NCBI GenBank assembly: GCA_003278255.1
Contig: QCFZ01000002.1
Location: forward strand, 62,001-126,000
Origin: Prochlorococcus sp. AG-363-O15
GTDB lineage: Bacteria > Cyanobacteriota > Cyanobacteriia > PCC-6307 > Cyanobiaceae
DNA length: 64,000 nucleotides
Direction: 5' to 3'
Every line of letters begins with the position of its first letter. Position 1 is the first letter of the stretch. The notes beneath the pieces are model-generated. The model worked only from the letters and a program-made list of their open reading frames with translations. It was not told the DNA's origin and made no database searches. Below are positions 18,423-27,979 of the stretch, piece by piece. A program made the translations under genes and the position numbers.

Positions 18423-19421
18423 ATGGATCTCACCTATCGTCCTCGGCGCTTGCGCCGCTCTCCTTCATTGAGAAGCTTGGTTCGTGAGCATGCTTTGACG
18501 CCTTGCGATTTCATATATCCCCTTTTTGTGCATGAAGGAATTGAAATTCAACCAATTGGAGCCATGCCAGGAGCGATGAGATGGCCAATTGATGATTTGG
18601 TTGGAGAAGTTGAACGGGCCTGGAAGCTAGGTATTCGTTGTGTTGTTCTTTTCCCAAAGGTGTCTGAAGAACTTAAATCTGAAGAAGGAACAGAGTGTTT
18701 TAACGAAAATGGTCTTATCCCTAAAGCAATTAGCCGTTTAAAAAAAGAATTGCCAGAAATGACTGTGATGACGGATGTTGCTTTAGATCCATATTCTTGT
18801 GATGGACATGATGGAATAGTGAACTCAGAAGGAATTGTTTTAAATGATGAGACGATTGAAAATCTTTGTAAGCAAGCATTAGTTCAGGCTCAGGCTGGTG
18901 CTGATCTAGTGGGACCAAGCGACATGATGGATGGAAGAGTTGGTGCGATTCGTGAAGCTCTTGATGAAGATGGTTTTGAACATGTAGGCATCATTAGCTA
19001 TACAGCTAAATATTCCTCTGCTTATTACGGCCCTTTTAGAGAAGCACTTGATTCGGCTCCAAGGTCTAATACATCAAAGCCAATTCCAAAAGACAAGAGC
19101 ACCTATCAGATGGATCCAGCTAATGCTAGAGAAGCAATTACAGAGGCACAGTTAGATGAACAAGAAGGTGCTGACATATTGATGGTTAAACCTGGCTTAG
19201 CTTATTTGGATATTATTTATCGACTAAGACAAGAGTCTGAACTCCCTATAGCGGCTTATAATGTTAGTGGAGAATATGCAATGGTAAAAGCTGCTGCCGA
19301 AAGAGGTTGGATAGATGAGAAATCAGTAGTACTTGAAACCTTATTGAGCTTCAAGAGATCTGGCGCTGATTTGATTCTTAGTTACCACGCTTGCGATGCG
19401 GCACAATGGTTGAAAGAATAA
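18423..19421 (+). CDS. hemB: Delta-aminolevulinic acid dehydratase (porphobilinogen synthase)
   Basis: Joins two 5-aminolevulinates into porphobilinogen for chlorophyll and haem. The 332 residues show YPLFVHEG, the metal loop DVALDPYSCDGHDG, the PSDMMDGRVGAIREAL block with the first Schiff-base lysine nearby (YTAKYSSAYYGPFREA), and DILMVKPGLAYLDII with the second. The metal loop is Asp-rich rather than the Cys-rich zinc triad, so the enzyme should be Mg-dependent as in other phototrophs. It follows the dnaJ-like gene by 41 bp. Confidence 0.97.
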   Translation: MDLTYRPRRLRRSPSLRSLVREHALTPCDFIYPLFVHEGIEIQPIGAMPGAMRWPIDDLVGEVERAWKLGIRCVVLFPKVSEELKSEEGTECFNENGLIPKAISRLKKELPEMTVMTDVALDPYSCDGHDGIVNSEGIVLNDETIENLCKQALVQAQAGADLVGPSDMMDGRVGAIREALDEDGFEHVGIISYTAKYSSAYYGPFREALDSAPRSNTSKPIPKDKSTYQMDPANAREAITEAQLDEQEGADILMVKPGLAYLDIIYRLRQESELPIAAYNVSGEYAMVKAAAERGWIDEKSVVLETLLSFKRSGADLILSYHACDAAQWLKE

Positions 19422-19526
19422 TCAACTATAGTTAATAAATATTCTTATTAACGATTGATGCTATTCCCTAAATAGCTCTTAAATTCTTTAATCTTTTCTC
19501 CTATTAGAACCTTGGGCGATTCAAAA

Positions 19527-19949
19527 ATGGAATCAGCACCTTTGGAAAAAACTTTGGCTAATGTTCAAAGACTTGGTCATATAGCCATTAGAGTAAAAGA
19601 TATTGATCGAGCCAAATCTTTTTATATGAGTCTTGGTATGAAGCTTGTTTGGGACGATATTGACTGGTGTTATTTGGAGGCAGGGCTAGGAAGAGATGGT
19701 CTTGCTTTGCTCGGTCCAAGTTATAAATTAGCAGGGCCACACTTTGCTTTTCATTTCACAAGCAGAGAGGTTGTTGAGTGTATACATAAACGTTTAAATG
19801 AAGCAGGAATTTATGTTGAAGATCTTCATCAGCATAGAGATGGAACAGCTTCTTTTTATCTGAAAGATCCTGAAGGTAACTGGTTAGAAATGCTGTATCA
19901 TCCAGAAGAAGGTATTCAAGGCAATAAAGAGTCTGATAATGCAATTTAG
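19527..19949 (+). CDS. VOC/glyoxalase superfamily protein
   Basis: A 140-residue vicinal-oxygen-chelate fold protein: LGHIAIRVKDIDRAKSFYMSLGMKLVWD at the start and DPEGNWLEMLYHPEEG at the end, with H, H and E in ligand positions (GHIAI, GPHFAFHF, NWLEML). It differs from the window's gloA in lacking the full GloA signature, so the substrate is unknown; lyase, dioxygenase and resistance functions all occur in this fold. ATG 19527 is preferred to a TTG five codons earlier. Its last 11 bases overlap the mutS2 start, so it is coupled to that gene. Confidence 0.8.
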   Translation: MESAPLEKTLANVQRLGHIAIRVKDIDRAKSFYMSLGMKLVWDDIDWCYLEAGLGRDGLALLGPSYKLAGPHFAFHFTSREVVECIHKRLNEAGIYVEDLHQHRDGTASFYLKDPEGNWLEMLYHPEEGIQGNKESDNAI

Positions 19950-22365
19950 TAATGATTTAAAAGATATTCAATCTAAATCTTCAACAGAAAATGTTGCATT
20001 TAAGGAGACATTGGAGTTATTAGAATGGCCACGTCTATGCGAACAAATTTCTACTTTTGCAAGTACTCAAAAGGGCTCTTGTGAATCCAAAAATCTTTTG
20101 ATTGCCTTTGATTTAAAAACAGCCAATGAACTTTTGGCTGAAACTATTGAGATTGGTTCTTTAGATGAAGTTATTGAGGGAGGTGTTAGCTTTCAAGGAG
20201 TACACGACTTGTCAAATATTCTGAGAAGATGCTCAAAAGGGGGGGTTTGTTCAGGAGAGGATTTACTTCAAGTAGCTAATACTTTGAGTGCGGCAAGAAG
20301 ACTTAGACGTCAAATATTTGATTCAGATCTGCGACCTGTTTTGACGAAACTAGTGGCTGATATGAAAACAATTCCCGATTTAGAAAAACTTCTTAAATAT
20401 GGTATTGAAGATGGTGGTCGTGTTGCTGATAGGGCTAGTGCAGTCCTCTTAGGACTCCGTCGAAAATCACAGTCTTTACGTTTAGAACGCAGAAATTATT
20501 TACAGGACATTCTTCAAAGATATGCTCCATATTTGCAGGATAATTTAATTTCAGATCGCTTTGGAAGGCCTGTAATAGCATTAAAAGCAGGATTTGTTAA
20601 TAAGTTGCCTGGATTAGTTCATGACAGCTCCTCGTCTGGTAATACTATTTTCTTAGAACCTCAATTAGTCATTCCTTTAGGAAACAAAATCGCAGAGTTT
20701 GAAGGATATGTCCTTGAAGAAGAGCAGAGATTATTAGCTGAATGGAGCTTATTAGTTGGCAATAATTTTTCAGTTCTTGATAATTTATGCAAGATTATTT
20801 TGAAATTAGATCTTGCTCTTACAAGAAGTAGGTATGGGAATTGGTTGTCAGGAGTACCTCCAACTTTAGTAGATAAGCAGGATGCTCCTTTTGTCTTAGA
20901 AAAACTTCGCCATCCTTTGCTTATATGGAAAGAGAAATATGAACAAGGAAATATTGTTGTACCAGTTAGTCTAGAAGTTTCATCAGATACTAAAGTTGTT
21001 GCAATAACTGGTCCAAATACTGGGGGTAAAACAGTTACGTTAAAGAGTGTTGGCTTGGCCACTCTGATGGCTCGAGCTGGTCTTTTTTTACCTTGTATTG
21101 GACAGCCATGTTTGCCTTGGTGTTCTCAAATTTTGGCTGATATCGGTGATGAACAATCTCTCCAGCAGAGCCTTTCTACTTTTAGTGGGCATTTGATGCG
21201 AATTGCTCGTATCCTTGAAACTGTTTCTCAAGAAGATGGGCTTTCGTTAGTCCTTTTGGATGAGATAGGAGCAGGAACAGATCCTACTGAAGGAACTGCA
21301 TTGGCGATTGCTTTATTGAAAACATTGGCCGATAAAGCAAGATTGACTATTGCGACTACTCATTTTGGGGAGCTCAAAACCCTTAAATATAGTGACTATC
21401 GATTTGAGAATGCTTCAGTTGCTTTTGATAGTGAAACTATTACTCCTACATATCAATTGCAATGGGGTATACCAGGTAAAAGCAATGCTTTAGAGATTGC
21501 TGGAAGATTGGGTTTGGACCCTTTAGTAATAAAAAAAGCGCAACATCTTATTGGTAAAAATAATATAGAAGTCAACAAGGTTATCCTTGGTTTAGAAAAA
21601 CAAAGGAAACGACAACAAGATGCTGCTGAGGCTGCTGCAGCTTTGTTGGCCAGAACTGAGTTACTACATGATGAATTGTTGGCGCGTTGGCAAAAGCAAT
21701 GTGAACAAACTGAAGAGATGCAAAAACTTGAACGTCAAAATCTGACCAGGTCTATCTCGCAGGGACAGAAGGAAGTTCGAAACTTAATAAGGCGTTTGCG
21801 AGCAGAAAATGCAGATGGTGAGACTGCTAGAAAGGTTGGCCAACGTTTGAGGCTTATAGAGAATGAAAATAGACCGCAGCTTCTTAGTAATCGAAATCAA
21901 GGATGGTTACCTAGATTAGGCGAGAAGATTAGATTGATAGCTCTTGGCAAAGCAGCTGAGGTAGTAGATATTTCTGACAGTGGATTGCAATTAACTGTTC
22001 TTTGTGGGGTATTTCGTAGCACAGTTTCTCTGGCTGAGGTTGAGAGTTTAGATGGTCAAAAACCTGTTCCTCCTGAACAAGTTATTAAGGTGAAGTCGAC
22101 GAAAAGTTTTAGTAATGGTTCAGTACTAAGAACTAATCACAACACACTTGATGTTCGAGGACTTAGGCTTCATGAAGCTGAAGTTGCTGCTGAAGAGCAT
22201 TTAAGAAAAGCTTCTGGTCCATTTTGGATAGTTCATGGCATAGGAACTGGGAAATTGAAGAGGGGTTTGCGGGAATGGTTGCAAACTGTTCCTTATGTTG
22301 AGAAGGTTGTCGATGCTGATCAAAAAGATGGTGGAGCCGGCTGCACTGTTGTTTGGTTGAAGTAA
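19939..22365 (+). CDS. mutS2: MutS2 family ATPase with Smr nuclease domain
   Basis: 808 residues. The N-terminal MutS-like core and clamp (LELLEWPRLCEQISTFASTQKG...) precede an ABC-type ATPase with Walker A TGPNTGGKTVTLK near residue 358, Walker B LVLLDEIGAGTDPTEG and HFGELK. A coiled coil follows (about 540-640), then a C-terminal Smr domain (LDVRGLRLHEAEVAAEEHL, then WIVHGIGTGKLKRGLREWL). It lacks the mismatch-binding domain I of MutS. MutS2 is linked to suppression of recombination and, in some bacteria, to rescue of collided ribosomes. Overlaps the VOC gene; obg follows. Confidence 0.96.
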   Translation: MQFSNDLKDIQSKSSTENVAFKETLELLEWPRLCEQISTFASTQKGSCESKNLLIAFDLKTANELLAETIEIGSLDEVIEGGVSFQGVHDLSNILRRCSKGGVCSGEDLLQVANTLSAARRLRRQIFDSDLRPVLTKLVADMKTIPDLEKLLKYGIEDGGRVADRASAVLLGLRRKSQSLRLERRNYLQDILQRYAPYLQDNLISDRFGRPVIALKAGFVNKLPGLVHDSSSSGNTIFLEPQLVIPLGNKIAEFEGYVLEEEQRLLAEWSLLVGNNFSVLDNLCKIILKLDLALTRSRYGNWLSGVPPTLVDKQDAPFVLEKLRHPLLIWKEKYEQGNIVVPVSLEVSSDTKVVAITGPNTGGKTVTLKSVGLATLMARAGLFLPCIGQPCLPWCSQILADIGDEQSLQQSLSTFSGHLMRIARILETVSQEDGLSLVLLDEIGAGTDPTEGTALAIALLKTLADKARLTIATTHFGELKTLKYSDYRFENASVAFDSETITPTYQLQWGIPGKSNALEIAGRLGLDPLVIKKAQHLIGKNNIEVNKVILGLEKQRKRQQDAAEAAAALLARTELLHDELLARWQKQCEQTEEMQKLERQNLTRSISQGQKEVRNLIRRLRAENADGETARKVGQRLRLIENENRPQLLSNRNQGWLPRLGEKIRLIALGKAAEVVDISDSGLQLTVLCGVFRSTVSLAEVESLDGQKPVPPEQVIKVKSTKSFSNGSVLRTNHNTLDVRGLRLHEAEVAAEEHLRKASGPFWIVHGIGTGKLKRGLREWLQTVPYVEKVVDADQKDGGAGCTVVWLK

Positions 22366-22506
22366 ATCATTCCTAGCGATAGGAGCGCGAATTTTCTTAT
22401 TTTTTTAGCTTCAATAAAAAATTATTAGTTAAGGATTTTTCTTTAGCAGAACACTTATAAAGCGAGTATAAATAAGTCTGGAGCTTGGCCAGGTTGGTTT
22501 TTTTTA

Positions 22507-23496
22507 GTGCAATTTATTGATCAGGCACGTATCAAATTGAGAGCTGGTAAAGGAGGTGACGGGATTGTTGCCTTTCGAAGAGAGAAATATGTTCCTGCTG
22601 GTGGTCCTTCAGGTGGGGATGGAGGTAATGGAGGTCATGTAGTTCTAGAAGCGGATGCGAATCTTCAAACACTCTTGGATTTTAAATTCAAAAGATTATT
22701 TGTTGCTGCTGATGGGAAAAGAGGAGGCCCTAATCGGTGCACAGGTTCTTCAGGTAAAGATCTTGTCATTAAAGTGCCCTGTGGTACTGAAATCAGAGAT
22801 TTAAATACTGGGATAGTTCTTGGTGATTTAATTGACAATGGACAAAGATTATTTGTTGCTTTTGGAGGAAGGGGAGGACTAGGCAATGCACATTATCTGA
22901 GTAATAGAAATAGGGCCCCAGAAAAATTTACTGAGGGAAAAGAGGGTGAAGAATGGTTTTTACAATTAGAACTTAAATTGTTGGCTGAAGTTGGAATAAT
23001 TGGCTTGCCAAATGCAGGTAAAAGCACCTTAATTGCTGTTCTTTCCTCAGCACGGCCGAAAATCGCAGATTATCCCTTTACAACTTTGGTCCCTAATCTT
23101 GGAGTTGTCAGAAGGCCTACAGGTGATGGAACACTTTTTGCTGATATCCCTGGATTGATTTCAGGTGCTGCTCAAGGAGCAGGCTTGGGCCATGATTTTC
23201 TTCGTCACATTGTTAGAACAAAGCTACTTGTTCATTTGTTGGATGCTGGTGCAGTTGATCCTGTGAAGGACATGCTTTCTGTGGAAAAAGAATTGTCACT
23301 TTATGGTCAGGGCTTGATGGACCATCCAAGGTTATTGGTGATCAACAAAAAGGAACTTTTGGAGGACAGGGCAATAAAGGAATTGGTTCAGAGCCTGGAG
23401 AAAGTTAGCTCTCACAAGGTGCTTGTAATATCAGCTGCTATGGGGAATGGTTTAAGTGAATTGCTTGATCAAGTTTGGGAAGAACTTGGGATTTGA
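22507..23496 (+). CDS. obgE: GTPase Obg/CgtA
   Basis: Essential GTPase for 50S subunit maturation. The glycine-rich Obg fold occupies residues 1-158 ([37 protein letters not shown]). The G domain has G1 GLPNAGKST, the G2/switch region [14 protein letters not shown]3 DIPGLI, and G4 INKKE, where Glu replaces the usual Asp of NKxD, as in some cyanobacterial homologues. There is no C-terminal OCT domain, so the protein ends at 329. GTG start at 22507. Confidence 0.96.
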   Translation: MQFIDQARIKLRAGKGGDGIVAFRREKYVPAGGPSGGDGGNGGHVVLEADANLQTLLDFKFKRLFVAADGKRGGPNRCTGSSGKDLVIKVPCGTEIRDLNTGIVLGDLIDNGQRLFVAFGGRGGLGNAHYLSNRNRAPEKFTEGKEGEEWFLQLELKLLAEVGIIGLPNAGKSTLIAVLSSARPKIADYPFTTLVPNLGVVRRPTGDGTLFADIPGLISGAAQGAGLGHDFLRHIVRTKLLVHLLDAGAVDPVKDMLSVEKELSLYGQGLMDHPRLLVINKKELLEDRAIKELVQSLEKVSSHKVLVISAAMGNGLSELLDQVWEELGI

Positions 23497-23569
23497 TGTC
23501 TTTAGGTCCAAATTCTTACTTGTCCAAAGCTGGAATATTGGTAATAACTAAGTTGAAAAGACTTAAATT

Positions 23570-23752
23570 ATGACCTTTTACAGTTGTTTTGATAGTCAGG
23601 GCAAAGTCATTGCACGTTGTCAGACACATCAGGAGATTGAAGCTTTACGTCGTATGGGCCGGCCTATTGCTGAAGTGCGTGAATTGAAGAAGGAGGAAGC
23701 TGTGGTTTGTTCTCTTACTGGAAGTCCATCTGATTTCAATGAGGACTATTGA
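23570..23752 (+). CDS. Conserved small cyanobacterial protein, 60 residues
   Basis: No named function known to me. The sequence MTFYSCFDSQGKVIARCQTH looks folded (two beta strands) and is followed by an amphipathic helix region (QEIEALRRMGRPIAEVRELKKEEA) and an acidic tail. It has two or three cysteines (C6, C17 and one near 47). It stands alone between obg and the strong 23780-23822 hairpin, which should end its transcript. Confidence 0.7.
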   Translation: MTFYSCFDSQGKVIARCQTHQEIEALRRMGRPIAEVRELKKEEAVVCSLTGSPSDFNEDY

Positions 23753-23779
23753 GAACTTTTTAAATTTCTTTGGATATTC

Positions 23780-23822
23780 AACCTAATCAAAAAGCGGGCA
23801 AAGCCCGCTTTTTGATTAGGTT
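23780..23822. terminator. Bidirectional terminator, 20-bp perfect stem
   Basis: Arms 23780-23799 and 23803-23822 are exactly complementary around AAA. The GC core GCGGGC is flanked by A5 and T5, so it works for both the converging plus-strand small gene and minus-strand cp12. Confidence 0.93.
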
Positions 23823-23840
23823 GATGTTTTAACACTAAAT

Positions 23841-24059
23841 CTAGTCGTCATATACAAGGCATTCGGGCTCATCTGGATTTGCATCACAGAATAGTTCCAG
23901 TGCATTTGGATCGTGTTTGTCCTCTGGATGATGCTCTTTGTATTCCTCTAAAGAATGAAGCTCATCCGTGAGGTGACGCACTTTGGCTTCATTGCCCTGT
24001 GCTTTAGCTGATTGGATCTCGGATTGATCCTTCTGAATGTGTTCGTCGATAGTGTTCAT
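23841..24059 (-). CDS. cp12: CP12, Calvin-cycle regulator of GAPDH and phosphoribulokinase
   Basis: Intrinsically disordered 72-residue protein that, when oxidised, ties GAPDH and PRK into an inactive complex. The C-terminus ALELFCDANPDEPECLVYDD is the CP12 GAPDH-binding module with the redox pair C58 and C67. The N-terminal half is helical and charged (VRHLTDELHSLEEYKEHHPED) but has no cysteines, so only the C-terminal disulfide can form, as in other marine picocyanobacteria. The PRK-binding AWD_VEEL core is much degraded. Terminates at the shared 23780-23822 hairpin. Confidence 0.93.
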   Translation of the reverse strand: MNTIDEHIQKDQSEIQSAKAQGNEAKVRHLTDELHSLEEYKEHHPEDKHDPNALELFCDANPDEPECLVYDD

Positions 24060-24312
24060 GGAGTCTTGCTTGGCCTACGCCAGTCTTGGTCGACAGGCAC
24101 ACATTACGGCCGGCAATGAGTTGTGCCATGGTTGTAACCGACCTTTCGTTTGCTTTACAACACCGTTTCGCAAATTACGTATCAACGGCTACCAGTTAAA
24201 GGCCAGTAATAAGGCTTTCCAAAGCAGGCTTTTGAATTTTTCTAGAATTAAAAAAAAACTTTTTTCGGTAAAACCCGTATTCATCACTGTTATTTTATTT
24301 ATAAAATTCCTT

Positions 24313-26268
24313 TTATGAGGATAATTCGCTGAGTTCTAGCCATCGATTTTCTGATGAGTGTATTTTTTCGATAATTTCAGCTAGCTGTTTGCTGAGCTTA
24401 GTTAGGTCATGCGTTTCGAGAGAAATAGCTTCTTCTATTTTCTTACGCTCAGCTTCTAGCAGTGGTAATTCGTGGTCTAATTCCTTAAGTTCTTGTGATT
24501 CTTTAAAGCTTCGCTTTCGAGGCTTATTAGAGATTTGAATAGACTTTGGTTTGTGATTCTTGCTTTCAATATGGAGTTTCTTTTTATTTTTTTTTAAAAT
24601 TGGGCCCTTGTCTTTATTTGATGTAGAAGATATTCGTGCTAATTCTTTTTCTTCTATTTGTTTTCGCTCTATGAAAGCAGTGTAATTTCCTTCAAACCGT
24701 CTTAATAGTCCATCCTCAATGCTAAATATCCTATCAACTGTTCTATCAAGAAAATAGCGATCATGAGAAACAATTACTACACATCCTTTAAAGTTTTCCA
24801 AAAAGTCTTCTAGTATTCTAAGGGTTTGAATATCTAAATCATTAGTTGGCTCATCTAGAAGAAGAACATTTGGGGATTTGATTAACATTTTGCAAAGGGT
24901 AAGTCTTCGTTTTTCTCCTCCAGAGAGTAGTTTTAATGGGCTATGTTGTTGAGAAGGTGGAAAAAGGAATCTTTCTAATAATTGAGAAGCTGTTATTTGC
25001 TCATCTCCAAGATTTATTTGTGAAGCTTCTTCTTCTACAAAATCGATTACTTTTCGATTTTGATCTATACTTTGTAAGAGTTTTTCAGTTTGTTGATCCA
25101 AATACCCAATATGAACTGTTTCTCCTATTCTTAAAAAACCAGAATTTGGTTGTTTCTTGCCAGCAATTAGGTCAAGCAATGTAGATTTTCCAGAACCATT
25201 AGGGCCAATAATTCCTACACGATCTTCAGATGTAAATTGATAAGTGAAATTATCAAATAATAAAGGACTATCTTTGTTGCCAGTTGTAGTAACTCGTAGT
25301 GATTCGGCCTCAATAACTAGCTTGCCTATTCGCCTACTAAGAGAATTCATCTCTAATGATGATTCTTTTATTTTTTTTGGACTTTCTTGCATTCTTTCAA
25401 TCCGTTGTATACGAGCTTTCTGTTTTGTGCTTCTTGCTTTTGGTCCTTGCTTTAGCCAGGCTAACTCTTTTTTAAGAATACCTTTGAATTTTGATAGGCT
25501 TGATAGTTCTTCTTCTTCTTTTTGTGTTTTTTGATTAAGGAAGTCGCTATAGTTTCCTTGATAATATGTTGCTTTACCATGATTAATTTCAATCATTCTT
25601 TTTGTTATTCTATCTAATACATATCTATCATGAGTTACTAGCACTAAAGCTCCTCGATATTTGTCTAGCCATGATTGAAGCCATTCTACAGAAATAGCAT
25701 CTAGATGATTAGTCGGTTCGTCTAATAGCAGTAAATCTGGTTTAGAAACTAGTGCTGATGCAAGAGCTACTCGTTTGCGATATCCACCAGAAAGTTGTTC
25801 AATTGGTCGTTGCAATTCTGAAATACCTAGTCTTTGAAGAATCTCTTTGCATTGTTGTTCTAGGCTCCAGGCTTCTGCCTCATCCATACGCTGACTAAGT
25901 TCACCTAGTTCTGACAAAATCTTTGAATCTTTAGGAGATTTTGCTATTGCATTAGTGAGTGAGTTGAAGCGAAATAATAGCTCTCTTTTTTCTCCGCAAC
26001 CTGCAAGGACTTCTTCTAAGACTGTTCTTCCAGGCTTTACTACAGTATCTTGGCCAACTAGTTCCATCCTTAAGTAGGGAGAGTATTTTATATGCCCTGA
26101 TTTAAGAGGCTCTAACCCTGCAAGTACTTTTAGTAAAGTAGATTTACCAGAACCATTTGGTCCAATTAATCCAAGCCTTTCACCTTCATTTATATGTAGA
26201 TTGAGATTTTGAAAAATAGGTTTGATTCCGAAATCTTTTGCTGCCTCTACAATGCTTATCAAAGTCAC
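24313..26268 (-). CDS. ABC-F family ATPase (Uup-like)
   Basis: Ribosome-associated translation factor class with two ATPase domains and no membrane part. GPNGSGKST occurs twice (near residues 37 and 360), with signatures LSGGYRKRVALA and LSGGEKRRLTL and Walker B LLLLDEPTNHLD and VLLLDEPTNDLD. A linker of charged helices lies between them (about 240-310). The C-terminal 120 residues are lysine-rich and then coiled coil, the Uup-type tail. GTG start at 26268 with a 4-bp overlap (GTGA) with the upstream gene. Confidence 0.93.
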   Translation of the reverse strand: MTLISIVEAAKDFGIKPIFQNLNLHINEGERLGLIGPNGSGKSTLLKVLAGLEPLKSGHIKYSPYLRMELVGQDTVVKPGRTVLEEVLAGCGEKRELLFRFNSLTNAIAKSPKDSKILSELGELSQRMDEAEAWSLEQQCKEILQRLGISELQRPIEQLSGGYRKRVALASALVSKPDLLLLDEPTNHLDAISVEWLQSWLDKYRGALVLVTHDRYVLDRITKRMIEINHGKATYYQGNYSDFLNQKTQKEEEELSSLSKFKGILKKELAWLKQGPKARSTKQKARIQRIERMQESPKKIKESSLEMNSLSRRIGKLVIEAESLRVTTTGNKDSPLLFDNFTYQFTSEDRVGIIGPNGSGKSTLLDLIAGKKQPNSGFLRIGETVHIGYLDQQTEKLLQSIDQNRKVIDFVEEEASQINLGDEQITASQLLERFLFPPSQQHSPLKLLSGGEKRRLTLCKMLIKSPNVLLLDEPTNDLDIQTLRILEDFLENFKGCVVIVSHDRYFLDRTVDRIFSIEDGLLRRFEGNYTAFIERKQIEEKELARISSTSNKDKGPILKKNKKKLHIESKNHKPKSIQISNKPRKRSFKESQELKELDHELPLLEAERKKIEEAISLETHDLTKLSKQLAEIIEKIHSSENRWLELSELSS

Positions 26269-26939
26269 AGGATTGCCTTAGCACTTTGACTTTCTAGATA
26301 TTGAAAAACACTTTTGTCACCAATATCATCTGATGCATCCATGCCAAATTTTCGAATTGCAAGTACTAATAAGAATATTGCTGACAAACTTAATAGGAAA
26401 ATTGCAGAAACTTTTCCTATAAGTCCAGTTAAATAGCCTAATAAAGCAAGTGGAACTAATAGAGTTAGCCCTATAGCTTCAAGTCTACGAAAGCAAAAGA
26501 ATTCCTTGAAACCCAAACCAGTTAATGCAGCAAATAAAGGACCTATTAGTATGATTGCTAAATGATCTGTACCAAGACTAGAAAGTATTTTATCTGTTCC
26601 GACATTGATTCCTAATACTATTAATCCTATTGAGCCAAGAGCCCAAAATATTTGAAGAGCTCTATGTAGTGGACGAAGGTAGATATGTATCCATTTCAGG
26701 GCCATGCCTAAACTTGCAGCCATTACAACGAGCCAAACCCAAGACCAAGTTGATCCAATTAATAACCATTGACCAAGGCAGGTAGAAAAACTTAGTGCAC
26801 AAATCAGAACAGCTAGTCGATAGCGTTGAACCTCGACCTGATCTTCATATGTAATTGTATAAGGACCATACATGCCTTGGAATTTGGGTTCCTCAAAATT
26901 GTGAGATTTACTATCCAAAATCGTTGAATCTTTAGTCAT
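26265..26939 (-). CDS. DUF2301-type membrane protein
   Basis: About 224 residues with a polar N-terminus (GMYGPYTITYEDQVEVQRYR) followed by seven or so hydrophobic helices and a short acidic tail. The YGPYTI...YRL...YLRPLH blocks match the integral-membrane DUF2301 family of cyanobacteria; the function is unknown. I took ATG 26939 rather than an earlier TTG. It sits between a GST-like gene and an ABC-F gene, with 3-4 bp spacing or overlap on each side, so the three form an operon. Confidence 0.8.
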   Translation of the reverse strand: MTKDSTILDSKSHNFEEPKFQGMYGPYTITYEDQVEVQRYRLAVLICALSFSTCLGQWLLIGSTWSWVWLVVMAASLGMALKWIHIYLRPLHRALQIFWALGSIGLIVLGINVGTDKILSSLGTDHLAIILIGPLFAALTGLGFKEFFCFRRLEAIGLTLLVPLALLGYLTGLIGKVSAIFLLSLSAIFLLVLAIRKFGMDASDDIGDKSVFQYLESQSAKAIL

Positions 26940-26941
26940 TT

Positions 26942-27922
26942 TCAATTAGGAGCCCTTACATTGATCATTTTGACAAGATCTGGGCATAAAGGAACAATAT
27001 TACTGGGATTAAGAGGGAAAAGGGCACCAAAGTAATCTTCTAGCCATGCTTGTGGATTACATGTCTCCGCAACTTTTGGTAAAGCGAAGAATCTTTGACG
27101 CCATTCCCACAGATTAGGAAAGATCCAAAGGGGATCTTTGCTACATCTAAATAATGGGCTATAAATTATTTCCCAGCGAATTAATGTTGGGAATAGTCTG
27201 ATGTCGGCAAGAGTGAGGCTTTCTCCGCAAAGCCAAGGCCTTCGTTTTTGCAAACTGTGGTCAACTAATTTTAGAGCTTCAAACATTTCATTACAAGCTT
27301 GTTTATATGCACTTTGGTTTCTTGCGAAACCACAACGATAAACTCCATCATTAACAGAATTCTGAAGTAACTCCTGCCAATTATCTATTTCTCCTTTAAG
27401 TCCATTTGGTTCAAGATCTAGAGTGCTTTTATTTGTTGGCCATTGATTCAGTAGTTCTACTAGTTGTGCACTTTCATTGCCAATTAGCTTAGGGTAGTTT
27501 TCTACAATTGGATCAACTATTGCTGGCACTGTTGCACGATGTGTAAGAGGAATTCTGCATTTTTGGTAGATTTCTTGTAGTGAATTACAGCCAATCCATT
27601 TAGGATAGATTTTCCATCTACCTGCTTTGTGATCTGCGTTTGCAATTAGTAAATTTAAACTTTCATCTAGGCCTCTTAATTGATGTACTAACCACGTACG
27701 ATGTGCCCACGGACAACTGCGACCAATTATGAGATGAGGATTTTTCTCCTTAGGCCTGTTTAATAATTCTGATTCCTTCGGTAGAACCGCTTGTTGGCAT
27801 TGACTTGTTTGACGTATATAATTCCCTGCTTCGTCAGCAGGAGCTAAGCCTTTCATTAATTGATTCCATTGCCATTTCCATCCGATACGAGCAGTAGAAA
27901 CAAAAGCAGAGGGGATAGGCAT
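26942..27922 (-). CDS. Xi-class glutathione transferase (glutathionyl-hydroquinone reductase-like)
   Basis: 326 residues. The N-terminal thioredoxin-like domain has the catalytic cysteine in GRSCPWAHRTWL near residue 69, the hallmark of the ECM4/YqjG (xi) class. The C-terminal helical GST domain shows CGESLTLADIRLFPTLIRWEIIY. Such enzymes reduce glutathionyl-hydroquinones or quinone conjugates. The real substrate is unknown. First gene of a three-gene minus-strand operon with the DUF2301 protein and the ABC-F ATPase. Confidence 0.88.
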   Translation of the reverse strand: MPIPSAFVSTARIGWKWQWNQLMKGLAPADEAGNYIRQTSQCQQAVLPKESELLNRPKEKNPHLIIGRSCPWAHRTWLVHQLRGLDESLNLLIANADHKAGRWKIYPKWIGCNSLQEIYQKCRIPLTHRATVPAIVDPIVENYPKLIGNESAQLVELLNQWPTNKSTLDLEPNGLKGEIDNWQELLQNSVNDGVYRCGFARNQSAYKQACNEMFEALKLVDHSLQKRRPWLCGESLTLADIRLFPTLIRWEIIYSPLFRCSKDPLWIFPNLWEWRQRFFALPKVAETCNPQAWLEDYFGALFPLNPSNIVPLCPDLVKMINVRAPN

Positions 27923-27979
27923 TGATCTTTTTTTTTAAGCTATTTTGAGACAGGTTATTGGTTGATTTCGTTTATTGAT

